NCBI GenBank assembly: GCA_963969395.1
Contig: OZ017797.1
Span: forward strand, 10,106,001 to 10,170,000
DNA: 64,000 bases
Direction of reading: 5' to 3'
Origin: Pseudoscleropodium purum
Lineage: Eukaryota; Streptophyta; Bryopsida; Hypnales; Brachytheciaceae
Shown here one piece after another: positions 25,101 to 38,183 of this stretch; the first letter of the stretch is position 1, and every line of letters starts with the position of its first letter. Under the pieces are notes generated by a model, which was given only the letters and a program-made list of their open reading frames with translations, was not told where the DNA came from and searched no databases. The position numbers and the translations under genes were made by a program.

Positions 25101-28100
25101 CAGAGAAAGTGCTTGTAATGGTTTACATGGATGGAGTTCGCTTGAATGATGTGGAAAAACTGAAAGAATTGGGGGTGGATATGCAAGCGTTGGTGGAATC
25201 AATTACACGCTCATATGCACATCAGATCTATGTTGATGGTTTTTTCAATGCCGATCCTCATCCAGGTGAGCGTTATTTTATCGAAATTGTCTACCTGCAG
25301 AGATTGTCTATTGCAGCAATTAGGGTTTATACGACCTACTGGTATGAAACACAGGACTGCGACACCCCTAATTAATAATATGAGTGTTGCATTTTAGTTC
25401 TTAGTTTATCAAGGGGTATCTAACAGTATTTATGCTTCGATCTGTTTGTCTTAATCACAGGAAATTTTTTAGTCAGCAAAGTGCCTCCTTTCAAGCCTAT
25501 TCTTTTAGATTTTGGCCTCACCAAGACATTGACGTTCACCAAGAAGCAGGCGCTTGCAAAAATGCTTCTTGCCTGTGCGGAGGTTAGTTCAAGTTCTTAA
25601 TGAGGCTCTGTAATCCATGATGCTTCTATTTTCATATCGCAGGAGCGTTTGCGTGATTTGGTTTCGCCTGGATTCCTGATAAATGTAATGACCTCTATGT
25701 ATTTTCAGGGCGATTATGCTGCTTTGTTGTCTGCTTTTGCGGAAATTGGCTTGAAGCTTCGTATGGACATGCCTGAAGATGTCATGCAAGTGACGAACTT
25801 CTTCTTTCGTCGTTCCATTCCTGGGAAGGAATCACCGGTAAGTTGGATGAAATGATGCCATCGGTATTGCATGAGTTTTAGAAACTTTTTGTTCAAATTT
25901 TCATTATTTTCACTCGTCAGTGAAACTACTCGCGTAGCACATAAAGCTTGTTTTACTTACTGCAGGCACGAGATGAGTCCTTGAGCCATCGACCAGTCAC
26001 AAATCTAGTAAATAGTTTGCTATTGGAAAAGAGTGGTCTCATATCATGGAATTTTATTGCAGGAGGATATTAAGCAGTGGACAAAGGAGAACGAGGAAAG
26101 GAAGAAAAGATTTCAGGAAAAGCAAAAGGAGGAGGAAGAGAAGGGTTCCAGCCTCCACCGTAACCCAGTACGGTTCATCCTGTTAAAACTCGATTTTGTG
26201 AGGAATATTAAGACGTGGTTCAATATAGCATAGATGGCGGAAAGGCTAGACAGTTGTTGTCTGATATCAGCATAATCACTTTGGCTTGCTATAACGCTTA
26301 CACGTTATTGGCTTATTTCGATATTGTACTAGTGTCTGAATGACATGATTTTTCGAATTATCGTTTATGTTGTGTTGCATCGTTGAACTTTGATAGACGC
26401 ACTTGAGCTTTTGACTTGAGCTCCTTAAGATGGCATTTCACTCAGAAACTGGGCTTACAAAACTTCGTTTGCAGGTAGATGCTTTTCCAGGCGATATTGT
26501 CTTCTTCATGCGAGTTTTGAACCTTCTGCGCGGTTAGTGAGATCTACCTTTGCATTACTTCAACGTCTACTGCAGGTTTTTGTGAATATTACGATCAGTG
26601 GACATAATATTTCTCGATTTGTGCGCATGTACTGCTCAGGTTTGTCGTCAATGCTTGGTGCAAGAGTGGTGTACCTTGAGGTTATGCGCCCTTTTGCAGA
26701 GACAGCCTTGTTCAGGTGCGTTGATGGGTTCCATTGTGTTAGCTCTTCATAGAACATCTTAGTGAAAAGATATCATTTCCTAATTTTCATATCCACAACT
26801 GTTGTCAAATCGAAGACCTGATAATTATAGTTGGCTTCGTGAAATGCGGGTAATGTCTTGGAATATGATTGAAGCATCTCTAGTGCAGTAAGAATTTATG
26901 GGCGGATAGATAGGTTTAGAGAAGTCCCTTGAGACCTTTTTTACACTGAAAACTGGGTAGTTGGACCTTAAGCAGAAGAAGCATTTGTTTTAGATCGCAG
27001 ATAAACAGGAAGGTTGAGGAGGAGTTTGACCTTTTTGAGTGGTGTCTCATTGCTAAATACTAAGGAAGACATCGGTGTTGGTCTTTGCTCTGTTGTGAAG
27101 CATACTGAGGCTTAGATTTGTGCTGGGATTTTATGTTGCAGTGGAAATGTCCTAAGAAGTGGACGCATGCTGGAAACTGAAAGCTGGGTTCATAAAACAC
27201 CCTCTCACTCTAGTGTCGAGTCAAAACTACGGGAACTGTTACTGAACCTGGGGCGAGAGGATCAGATACTGGGTGTCCAGGTTTGTGTTCTGGTCTGGAG
27301 ATTGTGAATATATACCTCTTTCATTGATTGCGTATAGAATATGAAGTAAAATCATAGCGGTCGTTAACCAAAATTTGCAATGCAGGAGACTTGTGAGGAG
27401 CAAGATTTCTATCTTCACCCTTCCGTTCAAAATGCTTGTTTTTGTGTCTCTTATGTACTTACATTTATTTTTGTTTTCATTTTCTGTATTATTTTTGTGT
27501 ATAAAACTCAGCATTAGGTGCCCGTGTTATCATACATGACTAACATATGGAATACCGTCTTTTCCCAGGTTTGTGTATACAAGGATGGGCAAGCCATTAT
27601 TGATACAGCGGGGGGAGTACTCGGAAAGTTTGACCCGAGACCAGTTCAACCAGATAGCTTGTTCTCTTGCTTCTCGGTTACAAAGGGAATCACAGCAGGA
27701 CTTGTACACTGGCTAGCTGATCAAGGGTACGTTCTCTTCCTGTACAGCATGGTAATGGCTGCTTCAGATGTGATTCCACATTTTTCTCTGTGCTAGTTTT
27801 CATTCTTATGGTTGATTGGTCCTTTGTGATACAATAATCTATCTTTCGTTCACTGCGAGTCTCGGCAACAATTATTTTTGTAATTAATCCATTCCTCTGT
27901 TTCCACATTTTGCAGGAAACTGAGTTTGAGTGAGAAAGTTTCTACTTATTGGCCAGAATTCGTAGTAAACGGGAAAGAAAATATTACGGTATGTAGATGA
28001 ATCCGTGCCGTATCCTTTTTATTTTGAGTAATGCACTATTTGCTAGAAACTCTCTATTTTTTCTCCCGTTCCTGCTATCAATTTGACACAAGTTTAAATT

Positions 28101-29925
28101 CATTAGGTCGATGGGGGTATCGTAATTTCTAGTTGGGCGTCGCACCTATTGTGCAGTTCCCGTAGTTATTTTGGAATTAGCAGTCGATCGTGATGTGTGT
28201 GAAATCATAGCATATTAATGTGTTTTGTGGTCGTCAATGTGTTTTGTGTACTATTTCACATTCTTTTTTTCTCATGGTCTTTAGGTTGCCCACGTGCTGA
28301 ATCATACAGCTGGGCTCCAAAATGCTTTAGCGAATGAGCTGAAGTCGGATCCTCTGCTAATGTGCAACTGGGATGAGACCTTGAAGAAACTGGCTGCTGC
28401 AATACCAGAATCAAAACCGGGCGTTCAGCAAGTTTATCATCCGTTAACATTTGGTTGGCTATGTGGTGGCATAATAGAGGTCTGCATATCTTAATCTCAC
28501 GCAGGTTACATTTTGAAAGGTAGAAATAGGCATAGGGTATAGTGTTCAAGTTATCTTCCATTTTGTCTAAACTCTATATTGTGCGTCTTGGTCACTGCCT
28601 TGTGTTTGTCTGGAAGTACTTCCCTTTGACACTATGTAATATTAATGATCATGGTATAATCTTTGCAGGTCTTTCTTAATGCCTATTCTGTGAATTCTAC
28701 TATTCTTATGCAAGCAAGGCAGTATATTGCCCTCTAGTTACATGTAATATACCATTTTCTGATAGAAATGACGGCCTTGGGATTATGTGCAGAAAGCGTC
28801 TGGTAAAAAGTTTCAGGATTTACTGAACGAGGTTTTTGTGCGGCCCATCGGCTTAGATGGAGAGTTTTATGTCGGGGTTCCAGCTGGTATGGAACTGTCT
28901 GTTAGAAGCTTATGATACATGCAGTGAATTACCAAATTGATAATTATTCAGTGCCTCTGAGATTATATTGTATCATGATGCTGTTGGAAGCTTTTGTCTT
29001 TGTTTCCTTTATCGTCCTTAGTTGAAACATTTTTCTGTGCTTTCAAACAGGAGTCGAAGATCGTTTGGCTTCACTGGCTTTAGATTCAATAGAAGTGCAA
29101 ACCATGAAGGAAGCTATTGAAAAACAGAAGGCAGCTGCCAGTTTGAAATCTTTGACCACCCCAGTTGAGCGTTTTGCTGAACCTTCCGAGACGGTAGGGA
29201 AGCAAGTCACACCTCCAAATGTGTTCGGTGGTGGAGATGCGATGTCAACCATCACTGCGCTGCCAGTTTTGTTCAACACTTTATTTGTGCGACGTGCCAT
29301 CATACCAGCAGCTAATGGCCATTTTTCAGCACGAGCTCTAGCTCGGTATTATGCCACTCTCGCCACTGAAGGACTCGTTCCTTCAGCTTCTATTTCTAGT
29401 GAGCCTCCCCTGGGCAGTCACACCCACAAGCCGTTCGATAAGAAGAAGTTCGACCCTCTGGCGAAGGGTAGCAAGAAAGACGGGGCGAAGAAAGCAGACA
29501 GAAATGCGAAGGTTGTGACTGACATTGAATCCCCTAAAGTGGTAGAGACCTCAACTCCTGTCAGGATTTTCTCCAACCCTAGAATTCATGATGCTTTCTT
29601 GGGTACCGGTGAGTACAGCAAACTCGCCTACACAGATGAGAACTTTGGTTTGGGTTTTCGGAGAATCGCATCTGGCGACGGCAATTCTGGAGAGGAAGTT
29701 ATTGGGTTTGGTCACTCGGGGGTAGGCGGGTCCACAGGCTTCTGTTATCCGGCACACAATTTTTCCATTGCAATCACTTTGAATAAGTTGTCTCAAGGGG
29801 GGGTAACTGCTCAAATAGTGAGGCTTATTACCCACGAATTGGGTCTGCCTTGTCCTACCGTGTACAGAAGCGTTAGTGCAGACAGAGGTCCTGATATGAC
29901 AGGTGGTGCTCTTTTAGAAGGCTGA
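22126..29925 (+). CDS. ABC1K-type atypical kinase fused to a beta-lactamase-like domain
   Basis: Nineteen exons: 22126-22317, 22740-22979, 23446-23532, 23858-23947, 24293-24419, 24702-24805, 25097-25265, 25461-25582, 25709-25837, 25966-26007, 26063-26167, 26475-26532, 26640-26715, 27142-27280, 27569-27726, 27916-27988, 28285-28479, 28793-28886, 29051-29925. All junctions are GT-AG and keep frame, giving 1024 residues. If the ATG at 22255 is used the protein has 981; that start (MGWGRQ) fits what I recall of the Arabidopsis homologue At5g24810. The ABC1 domain has KAGQ (110-113), the lysine of VVKVQ (191), NADPHPGN (331-338) and DFG (353-355), so it looks catalytically intact. The C-terminal serine-hydrolase/beta-lactamase fold has SVTK (596-599), YHP at 688 in place of YxN, and HSG (955-957). 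A Lys-rich linker lies at about 860-890. Family members are linked to plastid or mitochondrial lipid and quinone metabolism; the substrate is unknown. Confidence 0.93.
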
Positions 29926-32034
29926 GTTGGTCTATTAGGTACCGTTTCTATCTTTATTCTTTTATTTCAACCATGTAGATTTATTATATTCGACCCTCAA
30001 GGCATGTGGGACTCTTCGACTTCCTCGATTTTTGTGTTTAGCTGGAGAAACTGCATCGGCTTCAGCTTGTCTGCAATTCTATCAGCTCCCAACAAATACA
30101 TCAAGTTGAGTGGCATATCAATCTCCTTGCTTTTCATTTCATGGTGAGTTCCACAATGGTTGGGGAACATCCCACTTGTATTGTTATGTTTAGGTCCCTC
30201 AAAAGTTAGCGTAGATGGTTAGGTCTCCTAATTTTATAGAGACCTGGTGTAGAACTAATTGCTTCTACCACCAGGATTGTAAGAAATTACTTTGAGCTGC
30301 TGACATTGAGCAGCACGTTGTCATTATCGTTATGAAAGTTTGGCTAACCCTTATCTTGAAATCTTTAGTCTGAAGTCCTTACTTCTGTTGTGGGAAATTT
30401 TGAAATACTGGTACTAAATAGAACACTTGCTGCAAGTGTTCCACAGGGTAAGCTAAGAAGGAAATACTCAACCAACAGTACTGTACACCTGAAACCAATT
30501 GTATGTATCATAAGAATTAAATCCTCAAAACCAACAGCATACCTATTACTAATTGTAAGGAGCATTGTCATACTTTTAGAGATATATTGCTTTGGATGTG
30601 CATATGTTAATGATTTTGAACCTCGGATTGGTGTGTATCAAATCCTAAAAGACTAGCACCCTGATGGTCATATGGTAGAAGTGCTTAATTGCAACACTTT
30701 TCATTCTCTTGACACCTAGAAAATGGTCTTGAATGAACACTTCCATGACTCAAAACCATCACAATTTCTTAGAAGCAACCAATACTTATTACTTTATATT
30801 AAGCAAGCAATGAAAGTTGAGAAGTTTCTTGCTTCAAAGGTATCTAAGGTATGTGCACTTGAAAGTGACACTCTCCTAGTTGTAACAAAGATTTCAAGCT
30901 TGGAATCTTGAATAGTTGTAGATAGGTGTTACAATTAGGATAGTGTCACTTATTTTTAGTTGTTAAAGATTTGTTAGACAAAGATTTCAAGCTTGGAATC
31001 TTAAACAATTGTAGATAAGTAGCTCAATTAGGATAGTATCACTTTCAAATGCACATACCATATCCAAGGTGAATCTAACATCATGTACAAGTTATCTTAT
31101 GTTTTTAATTACAAAAATTAGTTAAATAATATTAGAGTATTGAAAAATTTCAAACTACTTAGGGTGCATTTTTTTTGAGTTTGTTAAATAATCTCATCAA
31201 ATCTTTTTTGGTAGTTTGAACTTTGCAATGGAGGGACCAAAAAAATTGTCATTTTTAAGTAGTATTACCTTATTGACCTTGATCCCATTCTTTATTCTAT
31301 TTGAATGACCATAAAATTCTTGAAATAATACATTTTATACAACCCTTATTCAAACTATATACAACTAAATAAATCGTTGCAATTGATAATGATGATGATT
31401 GACTTTTGTATTAATAAAGTGCTATATGAATTTGATGGTATTTATTTTAAGACAATTGCACCTAATTGTAACCCCCTTTTAAATGCATTTAAGATAATTG
31501 TATATAATTCTAACCCCTTTCAAGAACCAATCCCTACAAATTCTTGCCAAAAATGTACTCAACATACTAGCTCTTTTCGTGAGAGTCTCAAGGTCCCTTC
31601 CAAATACACCTAATTCCATTTTCAATAATTTGAAAATCCATAACTCTTTCATGAAATATTTAAAAAATACATAAGAAGGGAATCTACGCATTCAGCATTT
31701 CACAAAGGTTGTTTTTTGAACTTCCAGAAGCGCATCACTCTTCGGATCAAAGAGAAACCCACAGTTTCAATTCTGATTAGTATTTGGTGTCCTGTGGCAT
31801 GACATGAAAAATTCATTGCTAAGTCAAGCCGCCTATTCTACACAAGTGTTCCCTGAACAGTGGTATGATATCGGTAAGAAAAACCTGGGAGACACTTGCT
31901 GGAAAGTCCTGTATCTGCTTTAAACCGAGCCTGTTTGCCCAAGTTAAGCCATGTTTCCAAAAAAACTCAAGCCTCCTCTCTGCCCCATTGAGTTAACCGC
32001 TCTCATGTCCACCACAAGATTCACATCCCACAGT
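29926..32034. other. Intergenic region between convergent genes
   Basis: This holds the 3' ends of the ABC1K gene (+) and the CBS gene (-). No further gene is supported; frames at 30390-30656 and 31377-31613 are AT-rich and unsupported. It contains a compound direct/inverted repeat at 30848-31059, listed separately. Confidence 0.55.
30848..31059. repeat. Compound direct and inverted repeat
   Basis: The outer arms 30848-30881 and 31026-31059 are inverted copies of each other (ggtatgtgca.ttgaaagtga in one orientation). Inside, two direct copies begin caaagatttcaagcttggaa at 30885 and 30979 (94 bp apart), each running into caattaggatagt.tcact. Part of the outer arm overlaps the second direct copy. 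It resembles a small fold-back element; class unknown. Confidence 0.75.
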
Positions 32035-34676
32035 CTACTTGTCACTGCCTCCTTCCAAAGCACTGAATATATCAGTCCTTGTCACAATACCTGAACAGAC
32101 AGCAGAGCATATGAGTCGGGTATAATGCAGTTTTAGCAATAGTTTGTCCACAGTACTCTGTAATTGAGCAATCCCGGTGTATCCATCGAATCTGTCATGT
32201 TGTGTAAACATCTGATTGAAGGCCCTTTTGTCCCCGTGGAAGTGCAATCAGAGGATTGGGTGAAAAATACTCGTGATAGGAAAGACAAATTGGATCGAAG
32301 TCAGTGAGACCGGTACTCACAAAGTGGTCAGAGCTAATCTTCAATAGATTGTCTAACTAGGAATTTACAGTCGCAGTCAATGCAAAGTGCTGCCGTGTAC
32401 CCACTACGTAGATGTTTGCTGGAACTCACCCACAACTTGGTTGGAATCATTCACAATAGGAATGCGATGAATCTTGTTCTTCAACATCAAGATTGCAGCG
32501 TCTGCAACAGGCAAGAGAAAGTATTAAGTGCTCCATTCATGAACACACAACTGTCAGTATTGGAAGTACAGAACAAGGGGCTCATTGCAAGCGTCTCTAC
32601 CTCGAATAGAAATGTATGACTCTCATATGTGTCATCCATGCAATCCTCAACAGAATCCTCAAAAAAGTCTTCAATATAAACCTCAAATTTGAAGAATCGA
32701 ATTCGACAATTTTAAAATGCCACTATTCATATGACCACCTGTCGCAATTATACTCGAAATGCTCGTATTGCTTTCAATACTTGTCTCATCATTGGACACC
32801 ATAAAGTTTCACATTTTCAAACCATTGTTTGGGCTAGAGACAAAAGAATCTCGATGCGATAGAGAAGTTCTGTCACCAGGTGTTCACGTTACAAATAAAA
32901 GGATGTTCGAAAAATAACCTTATTCTGCTGTTCTTACTACCCACTCTCTAGAAGTGGTTGAAGAGTCTTTGAGATAGGCAGCTTACCAGAGACAAGCTTA
33001 TTCGCAGGTAACGTGATTGCTGGAGAGCTCATTACGTCCTTTACTTTAGCTTTCAACTGTTGCCCACATATCCACAAGAGCAATTCACAAATGATGTCTC
33101 TACGAATCAACAACATTGATGCTTCTCATCCTATGCAATAAGGTGAAGCATTGCATCTACACAGATAGTGTAGCGGGTTCTCTATTGCTACAGAAAACAA
33201 TCAAAGTTCCTCAAATTCTGATACGTGTCATTTTCCTATGTTTCACTCCTACAACACTTGAATCCCACGGCGAATTATATTCCGGCACTAGAAAAGATGA
33301 AATAGAGAGCCTCTATGTATCTGGAAAAAAGGATAAGACAAGGATAATGAGTGAAAATGCTCACATCAGATGCTTTTTTTCGGTCCTTTTTGGAAAGAAC
33401 TCCCACGCATCTGTGTTCAGGATCCACGACTGGCAGTCCAGAAAAGTGAGCAAAATGGTGGTCGATCTCCTCGAGGGCCTGCTCCGGGGAAACCGTAACA
33501 ATGGTCTTGGACATCACATCGGCCAAATGAGTGAACGGCTGGGCCTACAGCAACAAAACCAACATTGAAATGCAGAAAAAGTGGTTTTCAGACTTTGTCG
33601 AATGCTAATCTCCGACGGTGAAGCACTTCAATAGTGAATGGAAAACCACAGATGGCAGTCTTGGTGAAGTAGATGATGTCCACAATGAAAATTGAACTCA
33701 CTGAAATGAATGGCACCCTTTTCACCCTTTCAATCATTACATCACCACTATTTACCATAAAAAGACCAGGTTGGGGACCTGAAACGAGTGCTTGAATGTT
33801 GTGCTAAAATGTTGTGATCCGCTACTCCACAATTCATTAACAATTTACTTCAACACGCAATCAAAAAGGTTTGATCCCCACACACAATTGCATCACCCAA
33901 ATGTGGCAATCCAAAATCTTGCACAGTGAACAAGATTTGAAACCCACACCTCATTGCAACACCTACGTAAATGCCACCTAAATGCAGCACTGCAAAATCT
34001 TGCACAATGAGTACATATTGATATTGAGAGCATTCACCATCTCAATATCAAAACCCTGTCAATATAACATCATCTACCAATAAAACTTGGAACCCTCATA
34101 ACTTTCACATATGGCCCCCGAATAATGCATTCTCTCGTGCATTGGAGTCATCTCTGACTTGCTAACAAAGACGCATAAAAATCTGGGTATTCCAAAAATA
34201 GAACTACGCTCACTCGCAATTAGATCTGGGTACCATACTCATGGTCAAATTCGCCTCAATCAAACCCACTGAGAATCTAGAACCTCCCATGTAGTTTACA
34301 CAGCCCGTGCAGGACGTCTCCAGCAGGGACATGTCCCTGATTCTACATGGGATAAGGGTAGCACTAGGTCAGAATTAGGTCAGGAAGAGTGACCACAAAC
34401 CTCAGGCTTGAACAGAATGTCTTCGTAGTACTTGGACAAATCCTCATAATTCAACATGGAAAAATTCTCCGGCCACTCGCCGGAGGGCAGCACATCAGTC
34501 TCCTGCACGCTCTCTCCGGCTCGAATGCATCCCCCTCGCAAGCTCACGCTCTTCAAGGGTGGAATCGCCAGAGCGAACGACCTGGAGCTCCCATTTCGAG
34601 ACCGATTGGAAAGCTCTGAAGCGCGAAAGGAAGTTGTGGGTCTGGAGAACGCGATGGAGGACACGGTGGTGGCCAT
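32035..34676 (-). CDS. Plastid-targeted tandem CBS-domain protein
   Basis: Five exons on the minus strand: 34401-34676, 33365-33544, 32987-33056, 32430-32501 and 32035-32090. All are GT-AG and keep frame, giving 217 residues. The start MATTVSS is followed by about 50 Ser/Arg-rich residues lacking acidic ones, typical of a chloroplast transit peptide. A short conserved-looking block (ENFSMLNYEDL, about 70-80) precedes two CBS motifs. CBS1 is at about 93-152 (DVMSKTIVTV, GLPVVDPEHRCVGVLSKKD). CBS2 is at about 153-213 (DVMSSPAITLP, RIPIVNDSNQVVGIVTRTDIF). Paired CBS domains bind adenine nucleotides; the plant CBSX proteins are proposed to regulate thioredoxins in plastids, but membership of the CBSX1/2 group is not certain here. 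Intron 1 contains a dispersed repeat. An open frame continues upstream of the ATG, but it is AT-rich and unlikely to be coding. Confidence 0.9.
33985..34225 (+). repeat. Dispersed repeat, copy in CBS intron 1
   Basis: This aligns by eye and in the same orientation with 35735-35975: caaaatcttgcaca.tgagtaca, atc.tctacc.ataaaactt, aataatgcatt and ttgctaacaa.ga occur in the same order. A shorter third copy (tgcattggaatctcc block) lies near 44815-44880. Its class is not known. It is spliced out as part of the intron. Confidence 0.65.
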
Positions 34677-34929
34677 GGCGTAGACGATTGGGGAGCCTGA
34701 AATTAACGGGAGTTGTGTCTGTGCTGCTGAAATTGTGCGTGGACCTGCAATCTGCGAGAGACTGAGAGGCCTGACTAAAGGTCCATCGTCATGGATGAAT
34801 TCGTGGATGAAAGAAGGGCTCTTGAGGCCCTCGCTTCTCAAGTGAGTGAGACAGAATTGAACATAAGGTAACCGATTTTTAATCATGTGAAATTGATGAG
34901 GAATTGATGAGAACACGGCGTTCTTTGTG

Positions 34930-36002
34930 CAAAGGTAGTGCAAACCCTAAATCTCATACATAAGTCGCTGATATGCAATTCAATACACGCTTAAACCCTT
35001 CCTCTGAATGCTTGGGAGACGAGCATAAAATGTGAGACAAGTGTGCTACGGGCAATGACAGTGTGGCAAGTGTGTAGGATATTCCAGAGGGGCACATTAT
35101 AGACTGAGTTTTGAGTTTACCTGTATTTATATCCTGCATTCAAATAGGGTCCACAAAGAGGTCAAGAATGGGCTGAGACGTATTGAAGTTAGCACTACCA
35201 TCGCACGAAAATTCAATTGCCAGCAGAAGAATTCCAGTGTGAGAATAGACAATTGTTGCATTTTGTGTTTGACCATAGCTTCGAAGTGAATTTGTAGAGG
35301 GACAGATTCACAGGTATTGTTGGAAACAAGTGCACATTCATCGTCTTGCACCAAAACTGAGCGAGAATTTCCCAGTAGAGTTTGTTCTCTGAAAGTAACT
35401 TAAAGGTTACACCATTCTCTTCCAGCGCCGCAATCAAGACACTCTGAACAGTGTTGTGCCTGGATGAGTGAAAGAATCAGGACAATAATGTCTAGTGATC
35501 AGAATCCAAAAGGGAGTCTTAGGTCTGGCCTCATTTTAGGCTCTTTCAAAATGGTTTCCAATCTAAGAACGGCAGTCAATGGGCTGGATGCGTGCACATC
35601 CTTTTGACTCCTCGTATCTGGATATTGGACCTGTAGTGAGCAAACAATTTGAGCTGAGTGAGAACGCGGTTCTTTAGCTCTTACAGGTCCGAAGCTAATC
35701 TAAGGTAACCAGACCTAATTGGAACACCAACCTACATGTGATGCTCCAAAATCTTGCACACTGAGTACATAATGACTTTGAGCTTGTACACCTCAAAAAA
35801 CAAACCACATGTCGGAGTGAGATCGTCTACCGATAAAACTTTGAACTCTTACAACTTTTGCATCAGGTTTCCAAATAATGCATTGTTTGGTGTGTTGGAA
35901 TCCTCTTTGATTTGCTAACAAGAATGTCTAAAATCTGAACATCTTAATAATAGATACTATGCTCAGCGCGTAAAATGTCAAAATTAGGGGTCGTTATCTC
36001 AC
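34930..36002. other. Intergenic region between two tandem minus-strand genes
   Basis: About 1.3 kb separates the CBS start codon from the stop of the next gene upstream. No gene is seen. The second copy of the dispersed repeat described for CBS intron 1 occupies 35735-35975, leaving a promoter space of about 1 kb for the CBS gene. Confidence 0.5.
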
Positions 36003-38183
36003 TCATTGCTGAGGGCTCTTCTCCTGCAATTTATTAAGTAATCCTCCTCGACCAGGAAACTTGCTACTAGTCTCCTTCATGGCGTTGCTACCTGCCAGCA
36101 AAGCATCTCGTTGTGCCGTCAACCTTTCTCTTCTGGCTTGCCGTCGTCGGTCGAGCTCCTCTCGCAAGCTCCCTCCCTCGACGACAGGGGTTGACACCCA
36201 TTTGTTGTCTTCCTGCATCAACAACCGTTTCAAAATATCGCAATTTAGATCAGTCGCATTAAGGTATGGGCTATTTTCACTTCTATCTCTCATGTTTTAC
36301 GACATCACCTTGTGGTGTTTATACACTATGTAAAGAAGAATTAAAAAATTCAAAGTTTTTTCAACTGACTTAATAAATAAATTTTTCGAATTGCGTGAAA
36401 TTTTGAAGTGCAAGCTTATTCTAAATTTCCAATGGCAAGTTGAACCTAAGATTATACTGTTTGAATAGCATACATAGAAACATAGAAACACACATTTGAC
36501 ATGCTTAGAATGAAAAATCATTATAACTGAACAGAACCTCACAATTGAACAGAATCTCGAAGGTTAGTAATCACATGACGCTTAGAATTGCATGACGTTC
36601 ACGGGTTACGGTAAAAGATTAAAATATTGACACAAAACCAAACTTGAAACAACAGATCAGTACATGGACGGCTCATGTGATTACTAACCTTCGAGACTCT
36701 TGTGGACGTGGCCTTTTTCTTGGGCTCGGTCTTGGATTGAGCCTTAGGCTTAGGCTCCTTCACAATGGGCTTCCTGGGAATTTTGCCTCCGTTTGTGGTT
36801 CCCAGCAGTGCAAAATTAACGCCACTCCAAGCTGACTCGTTGTCGATGTCCCAGCCATACATGCGCGCTGGAGCGAGGGCATCTCTGCTGTTAGAAAGCT
36901 GAGCAAGGTCATGTGATTGCACTAGCAGCTTCTCCACTTTTTCCCACTCAATTCTGTCCATATACAAGGGATCATCCAAAACTTCCTGAGCATAATCAGC
37001 CCATTCATGCAGCATTGTCCCCTTGAGATTTTTCGTCATCCATCGCAGGTAACTGTAACACCAAAGACCCAACCTCACCTTCACACAATCAATCATCAAT
37101 TAGAGTGATCAAGCGCAAAACTACCACATCTCCCGCAACTCAGACTTGCAGGTAAATCCAATCACAACGCTAGCTGCAGAGAGCAGAGTGTACTGTACAG
37201 TACAAAGGAAGAATATGCATCAGCATGACAAAGTCAAATGATCAACTGCATCATGGTCATCCAAACAAGCAGCTATTCGCTACTTATTTCTACCCCTGAT
37301 AAATTTATAGAATTTTCATGCCATCCTCAGTATAATCCTCAATGTTTGTCACCATAGTACTCACTAATTGGAATATTCAAAATGCCTATTTGACCATCTT
37401 AGATTACCACTATTCCTATAACCAGATCCACATGTCACAATTGCACTAGCCATAAGAAATCCACTCTTTCGAAAGATGAACCTAGATGACCCCAACATGC
37501 TTTTATTAACAAATATCTCATTTTCATTGAGCGACCAACTTTCAAAAAATTGGAAATTACAAACTGAGAAGTATACCATCGTGACAGGAAACCCTAATAA
37601 ACACTAAACCTTAATAGTGCTTCTTAGGATTATAATGCAGAATAGCAAGGGACAGGAAACCCTAAAAAGGCACTAAACCCTTAATCTCAGGCCTCCTGAA
37701 GAATGTCAAGCGTTTCAATTCAATAAAAAATTCTACAAACATTGTTCAAATTAGATAGAGAGTAAATCTCCCATATCCAAGCATTGCTTACTTTCCAAAC
37801 AAGAACAAAGACCAAGATTAGCAACCCCTGAAAAAACTGCAGTACTTCAAATCAAGAGCACACCACTTGATATTGAAGAAGAGAAAAGTGCGCGCTTACC
37901 GGGAGGACAGAGTTCCAAGCATGCTCCCCTTATTCTTCCCGAAATCCACCACTCGGTCCCTCGCGTGAATGTACGCACGTGCACGCTGCCCATTCGAACT
38001 CCGAACCAGCAAGTCGCCGCGCACAGCACAGACGCCATATGCTGTCCAACTCGTCCGCGTCCACAGAATCGACGAATTCCAATCTACTCCGCCAATTCTC
38101 CCATTAGAAACAGAGTCCCCCAACATGGACCGGGAGGAAGCTGCTCCCAGGGTTGTCATGGACAAGCCTGCTGTGGGCGCCAT
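36003..38183 (-). CDS. Probable organelle-targeted protein of unknown function
   Basis: Three exons on the minus strand: 37900-38183, 36689-37052 and 36003-36212, joined by GT-AG introns of 847 and 476 bp with matching phases, giving 285 residues. The start MAPTAGLSMTT is in strong context (gg ATG gcg); an in-frame ATG at 38222 would add 13 residues. Residues 1-30 are rich in Ser, Thr and Ala, resembling a plastid or mitochondrial presequence. The middle (about 95-175) is acidic, aromatic and compact (YLRWMTKNLKG, EWADYAQEVLDD, WEKVEKLLVQSHDL). A basic Pro/Lys-rich linker (about 190-214) follows, then a charged, probably helical segment (REELDRRRQARRERL). I do not recognise the family. The frame- and phase-consistent exon set and non-repetitive composition argue for a real gene. 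Confidence 0.75.
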
